Source: Dysgonomonas sp. 520 (GTDB taxonomy: Bacteria > Bacteroidota > Bacteroidia > Bacteroidales > Dysgonomonadaceae). From it: DNA of 64,000 nt. Within the stretch, counting starts at the first letter, position 1; each line of letters starts with the position of its first letter. Positions 7,855 to 16,390 of the stretch are shown here, piece after piece. The notes beneath the pieces are model-generated. The model had not been told where the DNA came from and made no database searches. It saw only the letters and a program-made list of their open reading frames with translations. Made by a program: the position numbers and the translations under genes. The stretch spans positions 132,375 to 196,374 of the forward strand of contig NZ_QVMP01000008.1 of assembly GCF_010501095.1 (NCBI RefSeq), written 5' to 3'.

Positions 7855-9231
7855 ATGAAGATATTTAACTATATATATTTTTTTATAGTAGCTTGTGTGA
7901 TAATCTTGCTTTCATCCTGTAAGTTGGGGCAAAAATACGTTAAGCCGGAAATGGAAGGTATGCCCGAGTCTTTCGAAAAGATGGAACTTATGGATGGATC
8001 GGCTGCCGATATCGGCTGGAGTAACTTGTATGATGACTCTTTGCTTATTATACTTATTGATAAGGCTCTTGACAATAATAAAGACATACTCATAGCAACT
8101 GCCCGGGTGAAAGAAATGATGTTTAGAAAAAGAATATCGTATGCCGATATATTTCCTGAGGTAGGTGCAAATTTGACGGCAAAGGATGAGAAAGTGAATC
8201 CGAGCGGAACCGATCCGTCTATTGATGTTAAGCTGACCGCCGCTTGGGAAATTGATATCTGGGGAAAATTGCGTTGGCAAAACGAAGCGGATATTGCTCT
8301 CTTCATACAAAGTGTAGAGGCCAGGAAAGCACTGCAATTGTCTGTTGTGGCACAGGTGGCACAAACATATTTCGAACTGAAGACTTTAGACAGGGAACTA
8401 ACCATTGTAGAGCAAACAATCACCGCCCGTAAAGAATCGGTTCGCCTGACTAAATTGAGGTTTGATGCGGGATTGACATCCGAAACTCCATACAGGCAAA
8501 GTTTGGTCGAATTGGGCAGGGCGGAGACATTGGTTCCCGAGTTAAACAACAGGATTACACTGAAACAGAACGAATTGGCTGTTCTCACAGGAGAATTTCC
8601 TTCTACATACATTTCTCGGACAACGGAAGTTAGCAGCCGCCAGATACCGCCCATGTTGCCTGTGAATATGCCGTCCGAATTGCTGAAACGCCGTCCTGAT
8701 GTTATGATTGCAGAGCAACAACTAAAAAAGGCAAATGCCGACGTTGGCGTGGCATATACAAGCATGTTTCCCCAATTGAATATTACCGGAGAATATGGGT
8801 TTGAAAATTCTGATTTGAGTGGTTTTCTAAAAAATCCATATTGGTATATTGGGGGAAGCCTGGTTGGCCCGATATTCAATTGGGGGAAAAATAAAGCTAA
8901 CCATAATGCGGCAAAAGCTGTTTACGAGCAAGAAGTGTATAATTATCAGAAAACAATACTGAATGTTTTCAGGGAGGTGAATAATGCCATAACATCGTAT
9001 TTCAGAACGCAAAAGAAAAGAGAAACAGCAATGACTCTTTACGATTCTGCCAAGTATAATCATAGTCTCACCCGTTTGCAATATATGAATGGTATAGTCA
9101 GTTTCATTGACGTATTGGATGCTCAGCGTCAGTTGTTTGATGCCGAAATTTCGCTGAATACGTCTATCCTCAACGAGCAGACTGCGATAGTGTATTTGTA
9201 TAAAGTTTTGGGTGGAGGTATCGTGAGGTAA
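7855..9231 (+). CDS. TolC/OprM-like outer-membrane efflux factor
   Basis: NodT-type outer-membrane lipoprotein channel, 458 residues from the ATG at 7855 (MKIFNYIYFF), which gives a clean lipoprotein signal ending LLSSCKLG; an ATG at 7840 would add five residues. The typical KYVKPEM start, a WEIDIWGKLRW motif and two repeated OEP domains (about 50-240 and 270-450) with RRPDVMIAEQQL support the family. It is co-transcribed with the upstream adaptor. A hairpin terminator at 9302 follows. Confidence 0.9.
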   Translation: MKIFNYIYFFIVACVIILLSSCKLGQKYVKPEMEGMPESFEKMELMDGSAADIGWSNLYDDSLLIILIDKALDNNKDILIATARVKEMMFRKRISYADIFPEVGANLTAKDEKVNPSGTDPSIDVKLTAAWEIDIWGKLRWQNEADIALFIQSVEARKALQLSVVAQVAQTYFELKTLDRELTIVEQTITARKESVRLTKLRFDAGLTSETPYRQSLVELGRAETLVPELNNRITLKQNELAVLTGEFPSTYISRTTEVSSRQIPPMLPVNMPSELLKRRPDVMIAEQQLKKANADVGVAYTSMFPQLNITGEYGFENSDLSGFLKNPYWYIGGSLVGPIFNWGKNKANHNAAKAVYEQEVYNYQKTILNVFREVNNAITSYFRTQKKRETAMTLYDSAKYNHSLTRLQYMNGIVSFIDVLDAQRQLFDAEISLNTSILNEQTAIVYLYKVLGGGIVR

Positions 9232-9301
9232 AGAGGGACTGTTCCTAAAAAACGCACAGGTTCAATTAGACAGAATAATCTATCATTCCGTGAGATAACA
9301 A

Positions 9302-9331
9302 CAAGAGGCATCCGAAATCGGATGCCTCTTG
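9302..9331. terminator. terminator hairpin, copy 1
   Basis: A 13-bp stem, CAAGAGGCATCCG against CGGATGCCTCTTG, lies between the convergent efflux and lipoprotein genes. It is repeated identically at 10393. Confidence 0.75.
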
Positions 9332-9350
9332 TGTTTATTGATATATCTTA

Positions 9351-10220
9351 TTATTTCTTGTAGTAAGAGACAGTATAAGATCTTACTTCTCTATCATCCG
9401 CTGTACTTTTCAATGATTTTCTGCTGTTTTTTCTTTTTGCAGAAGCTGCAATCTTTTTGTCACCCAGAGTTTCATACGTTTCTGTTAAAACAAAAGATAC
9501 AGGATAATTGTCGTTGTTATAAACATATTCATAGGTCGATTTTGATGTGCTATATTTCACGCCCTCAAAATAGCCAATGGTTTCTTCGGTTAATGGGTTA
9601 TTGCCAACAGATAATCCTAATTCGTCAAACAGAAGATAAATAAACCATTGTGGAGTGTTTACATTTCTGAAGATACCTGCATTTGTATCATATTTTAGAG
9701 TAGAATTGTATTTAATTGTACCATAATTTTCTTTTCTTTCAATTTTGGATAAGTTTTTTCCTGAGTAAGAATATTTAGCATAATCTGCATCTCCTTCATC
9801 ACCCCACGCTGTTATTTGACCTTTTCCGTTTATAGTAAATTCATAAGAATAAGAATCATGCTCTCTAGTTACAATTACTTTATTCCCCTCGTATTTATAA
9901 TAATTAGTGTAAGTTTCAGTGTAAGTCTGACCTCCTTCGGAGTATGAATATTCATATACTAATTTTTCAATTTTTCCATCCTTTCCATACACTACAGTAT
10001 ATTTACCATCACCATCATCCCATCCGGTTAAGCGGCTGTTTTCATCGTAGCTGAGAATGATTGGATCATTGTCATAACCATCTATATAGGTTATACTTTT
10101 GGGAAGGTACGAAGTGTTGAATTTGTTGCTGTCATCATCGTCATCGTCGTCACTACAAGAAAAAAATGATGCGCAAAGCGCTGTCACTACAGCAAGTGTA
10201 AGAACTCTGTAAAGTTTCAT
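9351..10220 (-). CDS. surface lipoprotein, DUF4595-like (copy 1)
   Basis: 289 residues. The lipoprotein signal ends at FFSC followed by SDDDDDDDS, an S-(D/E)3 tract of the kind that directs Bacteroidota lipoproteins to the cell surface. The mature protein is rich in Tyr, Asp and Gly, with YD-repeat-like segments (ILSYDENSRLTGWDDGDGKYTVVYGKDGKIEKLVY), which suggests an extended beta structure similar to DUF4595/Rhs-like proteins. It has its own promoter and ~100-nt leader. The function is unknown. The neighbouring copy is nearly identical, with most differences in the central third. Confidence 0.75.
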   Translation of the reverse strand: MKLYRVLTLAVVTALCASFFSCSDDDDDDDSNKFNTSYLPKSITYIDGYDNDPIILSYDENSRLTGWDDGDGKYTVVYGKDGKIEKLVYEYSYSEGGQTYTETYTNYYKYEGNKVIVTREHDSYSYEFTINGKGQITAWGDEGDADYAKYSYSGKNLSKIERKENYGTIKYNSTLKYDTNAGIFRNVNTPQWFIYLLFDELGLSVGNNPLTEETIGYFEGVKYSTSKSTYEYVYNNDNYPVSFVLTETYETLGDKKIAASAKRKNSRKSLKSTADDREVRSYTVSYYKK

Positions 10221-10327
10221 AAATTAAAAATTAATGTTAATAATATCGTAATAAAGTTTTTGTTTGTGCATTAAACCGATATTATAAAAAATGGAGATTA
10301 TTTATAGAGTCGATGTTTAATCGGATG

Positions 10328-10335
10328 CAAATATA
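10328..10335 (-). promoter_or_regulatory. -7 box TATATTTG, lipoprotein copy 1
   Basis: On the minus strand TATATTTG lies about 108 bp upstream of the start codon, matching TAnnTTTG; the same box precedes copy 2. Confidence 0.6.
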
Positions 10336-10392
10336 GTTAATTTTTATAGAAATAGAAATAGTAAAAAGATCTATCATTTTGTGAGATAACAA

Positions 10393-10422
10393 CAAGAGGC
10401 ATCCGAAATCGGATGCCTCTTG
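10393..10422. terminator. terminator hairpin, copy 2
   Basis: Exact duplicate of the hairpin at 9302-9331. It separates the two lipoprotein transcription units, so each copy is likely expressed independently. Confidence 0.75.
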
Positions 10423-10441
10423 TGTTTATTGATATATCTTA

Positions 10442-11317
10442 TTATTTCTTGTAGTAAGAGACAGTATAAGATCTTACTTCTCTATCATCCGCTGTACTTT
10501 TCAATGATTTTCTGCTGTTTTTTCTTTTTGCAGAAGCTGCAATCTTTTTGTCACCCAGAGTTTCATACGTTTCTGTTAAAACAAAAGATATAGGATAATT
10601 GTCGTTGTTATAAACATATTCATAGGTTGATTTTGATGTGCTGTATTTCACGTCCTCAAAATAGCCTGTGCCCTCCTTGGTTAATGGGTTATTTCCTACA
10701 GATAATCCTAATTCGTCAAACTGAAGATAAATAAACCATTGTGGAGTGTTTACATTTCTGAATATTCCTGCTTTTGTATCATATTTTAGAGTAGAATTGT
10801 ATTTAATTGTACCATAATCTTCTTTTTCTTTACTTTCAATTTTGGATAAGTTTTTTCCTGAGTAAGAATATTTAGCATAATCTCCATCTTCATCTTCATC
10901 CCACGCAGTTATTTGACCTTTTCCGTTTATAGTAAATCCATAAGAGTCAGAATCATGCTCTCTAGTTATAATTACTTTATTCCCCTCGTATTTATAATAA
11001 TTAGTGTAAGTTTCAGTGTAAGTCTGACCTCCTTCGGAGTATGAATATTCATATACTAATTTTTCAATTTTTCCATCCTTTCCATACACTACAGTATATT
11101 TACCATCACCATCATCCCATCCGGTTAAGCGGCTGTTTTCATCGTAGCTGAGAATGATTGGATCATTGTCATAACCATCTATATAGGTTATACTTTTGGG
11201 AAGGTACGAAGTGTTGAATTTGTTGCTGTCATCATCGTCATCGTCGTCACTACAAGAAAAAAATGATGCGCAAAGCGCTGTCACTACAGCAAGTGTAAGA
11301 ACTCTGTAAAGTTTCAT
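10442..11317 (-). CDS. surface lipoprotein, DUF4595-like (copy 2)
   Basis: 291 residues, a tandem paralogue of the 9351 gene with identical first ~110 residues (signal, SDDDDDDD export tract, YD-like repeats) and identical C-terminus. Differences lie in the middle: VTREHDSYSYEF becomes ITREHDSDSYGF, GDEGDADY becomes DEDEDGDY, RKENYG becomes SKEKEDYG, and TEETIGYFEGV becomes TKEGTGYFEDV. It has its own promoter and terminator. The function is unknown; it is probably surface-exposed. Confidence 0.75.
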   Translation of the reverse strand: MKLYRVLTLAVVTALCASFFSCSDDDDDDDSNKFNTSYLPKSITYIDGYDNDPIILSYDENSRLTGWDDGDGKYTVVYGKDGKIEKLVYEYSYSEGGQTYTETYTNYYKYEGNKVIITREHDSDSYGFTINGKGQITAWDEDEDGDYAKYSYSGKNLSKIESKEKEDYGTIKYNSTLKYDTKAGIFRNVNTPQWFIYLQFDELGLSVGNNPLTKEGTGYFEDVKYSTSKSTYEYVYNNDNYPISFVLTETYETLGDKKIAASAKRKNSRKSLKSTADDREVRSYTVSYYKK

Positions 11318-11424
11318 AAATTAAAAATTAATGTTAATAATATAGTAATAAAGTTTTTGTTTGTGCATTAAACCGATATTATAAAAAATGGAGATTATCT
11401 ATAGAGTCGATGTTTAATCGGATG

Positions 11425-11432
11425 CAAATATA
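11425..11432 (-). promoter_or_regulatory. -7 box TATATTTG, lipoprotein copy 2
   Basis: Duplicate of the copy 1 promoter, about 108 bp upstream of the start codon on the minus strand. Confidence 0.6.
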
Positions 11433-11471
11433 GTTAATTTTTTAATAATAAGAGCATAAATTTAACTTTTG

Positions 11472-12344
11472 TCACATCACATTCAAAACCTGCTCTTTTA
11501 TCTGCTCCAACTCGTCTTTCATGCGAACCACAACCTTCTGCATTTCGGCATGATTAGATTTAGATCCCATCGTATTTATCTCCCGCCCCATTTCCTGAGC
11601 AATGAAACCGAGCTTCTTTCCTTGCCCTTTTCCTTCGTTTATGGTTTCGAGAAAATAGTTTAAGTGATTTGTCAGGCGTGATTTTTCTTCGTTTATATCT
11701 AATTTTTCGATATAATATATCATTTCTTGCTCGAAACGGTTTTTATCATAATCGAAGTTTTCTATCTTTTGCAAAGCCTCAACAATACGTTCTTTTACTT
11801 TTTCAATTCTTTCAGACTCATATTGTTCTATTTCGACAAGAAGGGCACGTATATTGGCTATTTTTTCTGAAAACAATTTTGTCAGCATATCGCCCTCCTG
11901 CATCCTGAAAGAAGTTATCTGCTCCAACGCCTTGTTCACGGTATTTGCCACAACCGACCATTCTTCTTCGTCCAGCTCCTGAACTTCATACTTCAAAACA
12001 TCGGGCAAGCGAAGCAATACCTGAAACCAATCTTGAGGGACTTCTATACCCAGATTATCGGCCGAACTTTTTATCTGGTTATAATATCCTTCCAGTATGT
12101 TCTGATTGATTTGCGACGATGTTTCCTTTCCTATATTTTCTATAAATATCAGAAAATCGACCTTTCCTCGTTCCATTTTTTGCGACAAAAGGTTGCGTAT
12201 CGACATTTCTTTCTCCTTATAAATATTGGGCATGCGCACCGACAAATCGAGCTGCTTGCTGTTCAACGATTTTATTTCAACTGTTATCTTTTTTTGTTTC
12301 AGTTCGGCAGTTGCTTTGCCGAATCCTGTCATCGATTGTATCAT
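11472..12344 (-). CDS. yicC: YicC family endoribonuclease-like protein
   Basis: Starts with the family hallmark MIQSMTGFGKA; I therefore place the start at 12344 and not at the in-frame ATG 24 bp upstream. The N-terminal YicC_N domain has EIKSLNSKQLDLSVRMP. The C-terminal DUF1732 region ends with GFIAQEMGREINTMGSKSNHAEMQKVVVRMKDELEQIKEQVLNV, complete and canonical. E. coli YicC is reported as an RNase acting in RNA turnover. The usual partner gmk is not downstream. Confidence 0.92.
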   Translation of the reverse strand: MIQSMTGFGKATAELKQKKITVEIKSLNSKQLDLSVRMPNIYKEKEMSIRNLLSQKMERGKVDFLIFIENIGKETSSQINQNILEGYYNQIKSSADNLGIEVPQDWFQVLLRLPDVLKYEVQELDEEEWSVVANTVNKALEQITSFRMQEGDMLTKLFSEKIANIRALLVEIEQYESERIEKVKERIVEALQKIENFDYDKNRFEQEMIYYIEKLDINEEKSRLTNHLNYFLETINEGKGQGKKLGFIAQEMGREINTMGSKSNHAEMQKVVVRMKDELEQIKEQVLNVM

Positions 12345-12487
12345 AGTTTTTGTTTTACTTTTGTGCAAAAATACAACAATTTATTGCTTTCCTGTTATCA
12401 AAACACATTGAAATCATAAATAAGGCAAAAGACTCTCATTATGAAGGATGTGTAGCGGATAGCTTTACACGTAAAAGTATTTCATTA

Positions 12488-12704
12488 ACTCGTAGTGCAT
12501 TTAGAAAATAAAAGATAATTAACTGAAACATAATACATATTTACATTGTCATTGAGTCGCCTTCGCTCCTCGAACGTTGTTTCTGAGTAAAACGAAGGAT
12601 CTGGATTGAAAATACATAGATTTTTCACTTCGTTCAAAATGACAAAACCAATATAAGTCTTATAATAAATGAGTTAACATCAAAGCCTTAAATGCACTAC
12701 AGGT
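12488..12704. repeat. MITE-like repeat, copy A (217 bp)
   Basis: Terminal inverted repeats ACTCGTAGTGCATTTA (12488-12503) and the complement of ACCTGTAGTGCATTTA (12689-12704) enclose a core containing GTCATTGAGTCGCCTTCG and AAAACGAAGGATCTGG. The core itself folds on the complementary GTCATT/AATGAC ends. TTCATTA occurs directly on both sides (12481-12487 and 12705-12711), a possible 7-bp target duplication. No coding capacity. It fills most of the gap between yicC and rsgA. Confidence 0.85.
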
Positions 12705-12756
12705 TTCATTAAAGAAAAACCAGAGGGACGAATCCCCCTGATTATTACACTTTCTG

Positions 12757-13806
12757 TCATTGTCTCTTGTCTTTAAAATTCTTTACCATCTTAGAAAATA
12801 TTTTCTCCTGTTTCCGTTTCTCATGCACAGAAGTCGTATAATGCCATGCTTCCCGACGAAGTTTCAGGTAGTTCTCGTATACACCACGATCTATTTTGCC
12901 TGCCTCAACAGCCTCGATTACGGCACACCCCTTTTCGTTGACATGCTGACAATCACTAAATCGACATTCACCCTCATAGTCTGATATGTCTAAAATTTCA
13001 GACAGATTGTCGGCATTGTCATTGGTAACACCAAACAGCTTTATTCCCGGAGTATCAATCAATATGCCGGAGTTTGGTATCAGTACCATTTCTCTGCGGG
13101 TTGAAGTATGTTTGCCTTTGCCTGTCGAATCACTGATTGAGCCAGTCTGCAAAACCTGTTGCTTGCAAAGAGCATTGATCAATGTGCTTTTGCCAACACC
13201 CGACATACCCGTAAGCACAATAGTTTCGCCCGATGAAATAAACATTCGAAGATTATCAATACTTTCTACCGACTCCATACTCGTATAGAAAACAGGCATT
13301 TGCCGTGAAATATGTTTCAAATCCTTTTCTATTGCCTCTCGGTTGAAGCCTAAATCTGTTTTTGTTAAGATCAATACGGGTTTAATGCCTTCGTCTGCGG
13401 TTTGCAACATAAAACGCTCAATACGGCGAACATTAAAGTTCTCATCCAAACTTTGTACGATAAAGGCTTTATCGACAAAAGAGGCGATTGCCTGCTTCTC
13501 CGATACAGTTCCGCTTTTCAGCCGGTAAAGTGTCTTTTGTCGAGGTAGCAGGTCTAGGATAATGCCTTTGTCCGTATCAACGGGTTGAAAAATAATCCAA
13601 TCGCCCGTACACGGATATTCAGACGATTCTTTTCCGTAGAGCATATTCCCGGCAAGTTCGCAGGTGTAAAACCCCGATTCGGCAACTACCTCGTAACAGG
13701 TTTTATGAGTAACCGTTACCCGCCCGTGTATGAGGTCTTTGTAGTTAGAGTTTTGTTTTTGTTGGAATAATTTTTCATTCCAACCATATGATTGTAAGTC
13801 ATTCAT
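12757..13806 (-). CDS. rsgA: ribosome small-subunit GTPase RsgA
   Basis: Circularly permuted GTPase that checks 30S maturation. An N-terminal OB fold (about 1-75) is followed by the GTPase domain in permuted order: TKTD (G4) precedes the P-loop GMSGVGKST and the DTPG switch. The C-terminal zinc domain has CRFSDCQHVNEKGCAV with the Cys/His ligands. The 349-residue length is slightly above average because of a Lys-rich tail (KNFKDKRQ). A good minus-strand promoter lies about 290 bp upstream. Confidence 0.93.
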   Translation of the reverse strand: MNDLQSYGWNEKLFQQKQNSNYKDLIHGRVTVTHKTCYEVVAESGFYTCELAGNMLYGKESSEYPCTGDWIIFQPVDTDKGIILDLLPRQKTLYRLKSGTVSEKQAIASFVDKAFIVQSLDENFNVRRIERFMLQTADEGIKPVLILTKTDLGFNREAIEKDLKHISRQMPVFYTSMESVESIDNLRMFISSGETIVLTGMSGVGKSTLINALCKQQVLQTGSISDSTGKGKHTSTRREMVLIPNSGILIDTPGIKLFGVTNDNADNLSEILDISDYEGECRFSDCQHVNEKGCAVIEAVEAGKIDRGVYENYLKLRREAWHYTTSVHEKRKQEKIFSKMVKNFKDKRQ

Positions 13807-13959
13807 TGTTTTGAAATTTTAGAAGAGAAGGCGTCAAAAGTTCTTTTCATCCCTACCCTGCCCTGAAAGGCATGGCTTATTATACAAAGATGTCACTTTT
13901 GGCTCATCCTCAAATGTATTTTACATACATGCGAAAACACTGCGATGCTTTCGTCATCA

Positions 13960-14097
13960 CATGCAGAAAAAAAATAAAATTATTATAAATAGGAAATTAC
14001 TCTCGAAAAGGCTTATCCGAGAGCAAAAGAAAGGACAATCTGTATAAGAAACACAGATTGTTTACTAAACCAAATCCGACTTAACTGTTTTTGTCAT
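13960..14097 (-). ncRNA. putative structured leader or small RNA
   Basis: Starting just after the promoter at 14104-14133, the minus strand carries two hairpins: ACAATCTGT/ACAGATTGT at about 14035-14061 and CTCTCG/CGAGAG at about 13999-14024. A T-rich run (TTTTATTTTTTTT) follows at about 13967-13979. It could be a free small RNA or the long leader of rsgA. The rest of the 13807-14145 gap shows nothing I can name. Confidence 0.35.
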
Positions 14098-14103
14098 AGA
14101 CTA

Positions 14104-14133
14104 CAAAGATAAACATTTTTCCATCACGACAAA
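14104..14133 (-). promoter_or_regulatory. consensus promoter upstream of rsgA
   Basis: On the minus strand TTTG (14130-14133), an 18-bp spacer and TATCTTTG (14104-14111) form a near-consensus Bacteroidota promoter directed towards rsgA. Confidence 0.65.
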
Positions 14134-14145
14134 GAGGGCGTGTCC

Positions 14146-14949
14146 TTAAAAAAATGTTCCGTAAACGAGACCGGATATTGTTGCCATGATGATGACCAAA
14201 GATACATAGACAATGGTCTTTTGTGTACCCATAACACCTCGTATAACGAGCATATTTGGCAGTGAAAGCGAAGGACCGGCAAGAAGCAGAGCCAATGCAG
14301 GGCCTTTTCCCATACCCGAAGCAAGCAATCCTTGAACGATAGGTACTTCAGTGAGAGTGGCAAAGTACATAAAAGCTCCCGTAAAACTGGCGAAAAAATT
14401 AGATAGAAGAGTGTTTCCGCCAACCGCCCACTCAATCCATTCATTAGGTATCACTCCCGCAATTGCAATATTGTCGTGGGTAGAACCAAGCAGAAACCCT
14501 GCCGTTACCACACCGATAGCCAAAAGCGGCATAATCTGTTTGGCAAACCCCCATGCCGACAGTGTCCACTCTCTGTTTTCGGGGTCACGTTTATCCAACA
14601 ATGTCATAATCGACAGTGAAGCGATGCCAACTACCATGGGTACGAGCGGAACCAATTTCGGGTTCAAGATAAAAAGATTGGCCAATACTGCCGAACTTGC
14701 TGTAACTACAACACCCCCTACAACCCACAGCCATTTAATTTTCAGAATGGCAATAAGCGAATAGGCTAGCATAAGAGCCAACATTCCTGTGATATACCAT
14801 TTAGAGGTAAATACATAGAACCATATACTTGAGGTATCATTAGCAGCCGGAGCACCCCAGTTTGCAAAGACAAGGATCAATACTAAAGTGAAGAAATGAA
14901 ACATTGTTTGCGACATCGGACGTTTAGCCGGAGGAACTACTATATTCAT
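14146..14949 (-). CDS. permease, C-terminal half (DUF318/ArsP-like)
   Basis: 267 residues with about eight hydrophobic helices. The segment FATLTEVPIVQGLLASGMGKGPALALLLAGPSLSLPNMLVI mirrors the CSCTILPLF...GPAIAFLYSGP motif of the upstream gene. DUF318 permeases normally carry both halves in one chain. Here the reading frame restarts at ATG 14949, overlapping the upstream stop by 26 bp. This may be a natural split with translational coupling, or a one-base frameshift in a single ~450-residue gene. The arsR/thioredoxin context suggests export of an arsenic-like or thiol-reactive species. Confidence 0.75.
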   Translation of the reverse strand: MNIVVPPAKRPMSQTMFHFFTLVLILVFANWGAPAANDTSSIWFYVFTSKWYITGMLALMLAYSLIAILKIKWLWVVGGVVVTASSAVLANLFILNPKLVPLVPMVVGIASLSIMTLLDKRDPENREWTLSAWGFAKQIMPLLAIGVVTAGFLLGSTHDNIAIAGVIPNEWIEWAVGGNTLLSNFFASFTGAFMYFATLTEVPIVQGLLASGMGKGPALALLLAGPSLSLPNMLVIRGVMGTQKTIVYVSLVIIMATISGLVYGTFF

Positions 14950-15490
14950 TTGTTCTTCCTTTCTTCACCTTTTCTTCTTTGCGGTAGATAAATGCCATTA
15001 TCAAACCAATGACAACAGAAAAGAGAACTGCACCTATCATACGCGCCACGCCCATTTCTGTTCCAAGAATACGCCACGTAAGAATGATGGAAAGTATGCT
15101 GATTGCAGGGCCGGAATAAAGGAACGCAATAGCAGGCCCCAACCCTGCCCCACGCTTATAGATACTTGTAAACAGGGGCAATATCGTACAAGAACATACT
15201 GCCAATATAGCACCCGAAACGGCTGCAACCGTATAGGACAGCCATTTTTTTGCATTGGCTCCGAAGTATTTCAATACCGCACCCTGACTGATAAAGACGG
15301 CTATCACCCCGGCTATGAAAAAGGCTGGAAGAAGGCACATAACAACGTGTTCTTGTGCATACCATTTCGACAAATCGAGCGTAGCATCAATCGCTGTCAT
15401 AAACCGCTCACTTCCTAAGGGCAAAAGAAATACAGCCATAAAGACAGCAACCATCCAAAACAGTATTTTCAACTCTTTTTTAGTTTCCAT
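14924..15490 (-). CDS. permease, N-terminal half (DUF318/ArsP-like)
   Basis: 188 residues with five predicted membrane helices and the family signature CSCTILPLFTSIYKRGAGLG followed by GPAIAFLYSGPAI. The paired cysteines in the membrane are the likely metalloid- or thiol-binding site in this family. The C-terminus (KKGRTNEYSSSSG) runs out of frame into the start of the next gene, and the homologous protein would read through. The gene starts 11 bp after the thioredoxin-like gene, so they are co-transcribed. Confidence 0.78.
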   Translation of the reverse strand: METKKELKILFWMVAVFMAVFLLPLGSERFMTAIDATLDLSKWYAQEHVVMCLLPAFFIAGVIAVFISQGAVLKYFGANAKKWLSYTVAAVSGAILAVCSCTILPLFTSIYKRGAGLGPAIAFLYSGPAISILSIILTWRILGTEMGVARMIGAVLFSVVIGLIMAFIYRKEEKVKKGRTNEYSSSSG

Positions 15491-15501
15491 TTTTGGTTTT
15501 A

Positions 15502-15735
15502 TTATATTCCTAACAACTTACAGATTTCGCTTTCGGAAGGAACATGGCCTTTGATCTTCACTTCGCCATCTACGACAATTCCGGGCAAGGTCATCACATT
15601 ATATTTCATGATTTCCATAATATCTTCCTGTTTGGAGAGGTTTATGTCCAGATTGTTTTCTTCAATCACTTTCTTTACTGTTTCGTAGGTTGTTTTACAT
15701 TTGGCACAACCTGTACCTAATACGATAATTTCCAT
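15502..15735 (-). CDS. small thioredoxin-fold protein (redox-active disulfide protein)
   Basis: 77 residues with the active site GTGCAKCKTT (CxxC at about 10-13) and the cis-Pro segment TLPGIVVDGEVKIKG, matching the MTH895/TM0996 small thioredoxin family. These proteins are typically encoded beside DUF318 permeases and ArsR regulators and probably deliver or reduce the thiol-bound substrate. It is the first gene of the thioredoxin-permease operon. A MITE-like repeat lies 34 bp upstream. Confidence 0.88.
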   Translation of the reverse strand: MEIIVLGTGCAKCKTTYETVKKVIEENNLDINLSKQEDIMEIMKYNVMTLPGIVVDGEVKIKGHVPSESEICKLLGI

Positions 15736-15769
15736 ACACTTGATATATTAAAATTGTTTCTAAACACTT

Positions 15770-15986
15770 ACCCGTAGTGCATTTAGAAAATAAAAGATAA
15801 CTAACAGAAATATAATACATATTTGCATTGTCATTGAGTCGCCTTCGCTCCTCGAACGTTGTTTCTGAGTAAAACGAAGGATCTGAATTGAAAACACACA
15901 GTTTTTTCACTTCGTTCAAAATGACAAAACCGGTATGAATCTTATAATAAATGAGTTAACATCAAAGTCGTAAATGCACTACGGGT
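15770..15986. repeat. MITE-like repeat, copy B (217 bp)
   Basis: Perfect 16-bp terminal inverted repeats ACCCGTAGTGCATTTA at 15770-15785 and (complement) 15971-15986. The core is almost identical to copy A and the length is the same. It is inserted between an ArsR-type operator (16014) and the thioredoxin-permease genes. No clear target duplication. Confidence 0.88.
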
Positions 15987-16013
15987 TTTAAAGTTGTATT
16001 TTCCTGTTCGCAG

Positions 16014-16029
16014 TTCGTAATTCAACGAA
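16014..16029. promoter_or_regulatory. ArsR operator-like palindrome 3
   Basis: TTCGTAATTCAACGAA matches the TTCGyAAnnnnACGAA pattern of the two sites upstream of arsR. It lies downstream of arsR, where it would control the thioredoxin-permease genes. Confidence 0.6.
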
Positions 16030-16052
16030 TATATAAAGCAAAAAAACAGCGA

Positions 16053-16373
16053 TTAACAGCCTGTTTTTGAAGCGGTGACACTTTCTATAAATCCACCTAA
16101 TAATTTTTCAACCGAAGACCAATTTTCTCTATTTATACAGTATTTAACCGTTGGAGGCACAATCTCTCCCTGTATTAATCCCGCATCTTTCAATTCGTTT
16201 AAATGCTGAGATAAGGTACTTTTGGCAATAGGTAGCAGCTCCGACATATCCCCGTGAAAACAACATGTCTGATTGGCTAGCATCTGAAGTATCGCAACCC
16301 GTATGGGATGCCCCATTGCTTTAGCAAAACGCGCTATCTGTTCCTGTTCTTTTGTAAGTTCTTGTTTTTGCAT
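16053..16373 (-). CDS. ArsR-family winged-helix repressor
   Basis: 106 residues from ATG 16373 (MQKQELTKEQEQIARFAKAMGHPIRVAILQML). The longer frame upstream would begin in the operator region and is unlikely. The helix-turn-helix is LLPIAKSTLSQHLNELKDAGLIQGEI. Metal- or thiol-sensing cysteines are probably C-C in NQTCCFHGD, plus the C-terminal Cys (KTGC). It is expected to repress its own promoter and the downstream thioredoxin-permease genes, judging from operator-like palindromes at three sites. Confidence 0.9.
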   Translation of the reverse strand: MQKQELTKEQEQIARFAKAMGHPIRVAILQMLANQTCCFHGDMSELLPIAKSTLSQHLNELKDAGLIQGEIVPPTVKYCINRENWSSVEKLLGGFIESVTASKTGC

Positions 16374-16390
16374 TGCTTTATTATTTTCAG

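Larger units (their letters stand above)
9278..11442 (-). repeat. tandem duplication of a lipoprotein gene unit
   Basis: Two direct copies, about 9278-10345 and 10369-11442, are offset by 1,091 bp at the terminator end and 1,097 bp at the promoter end. Each copy includes the hairpin terminator, the lipoprotein gene, its leader and a TATATTTG promoter. The two coding sequences differ by scattered substitutions and two codons. Confidence 0.95.
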
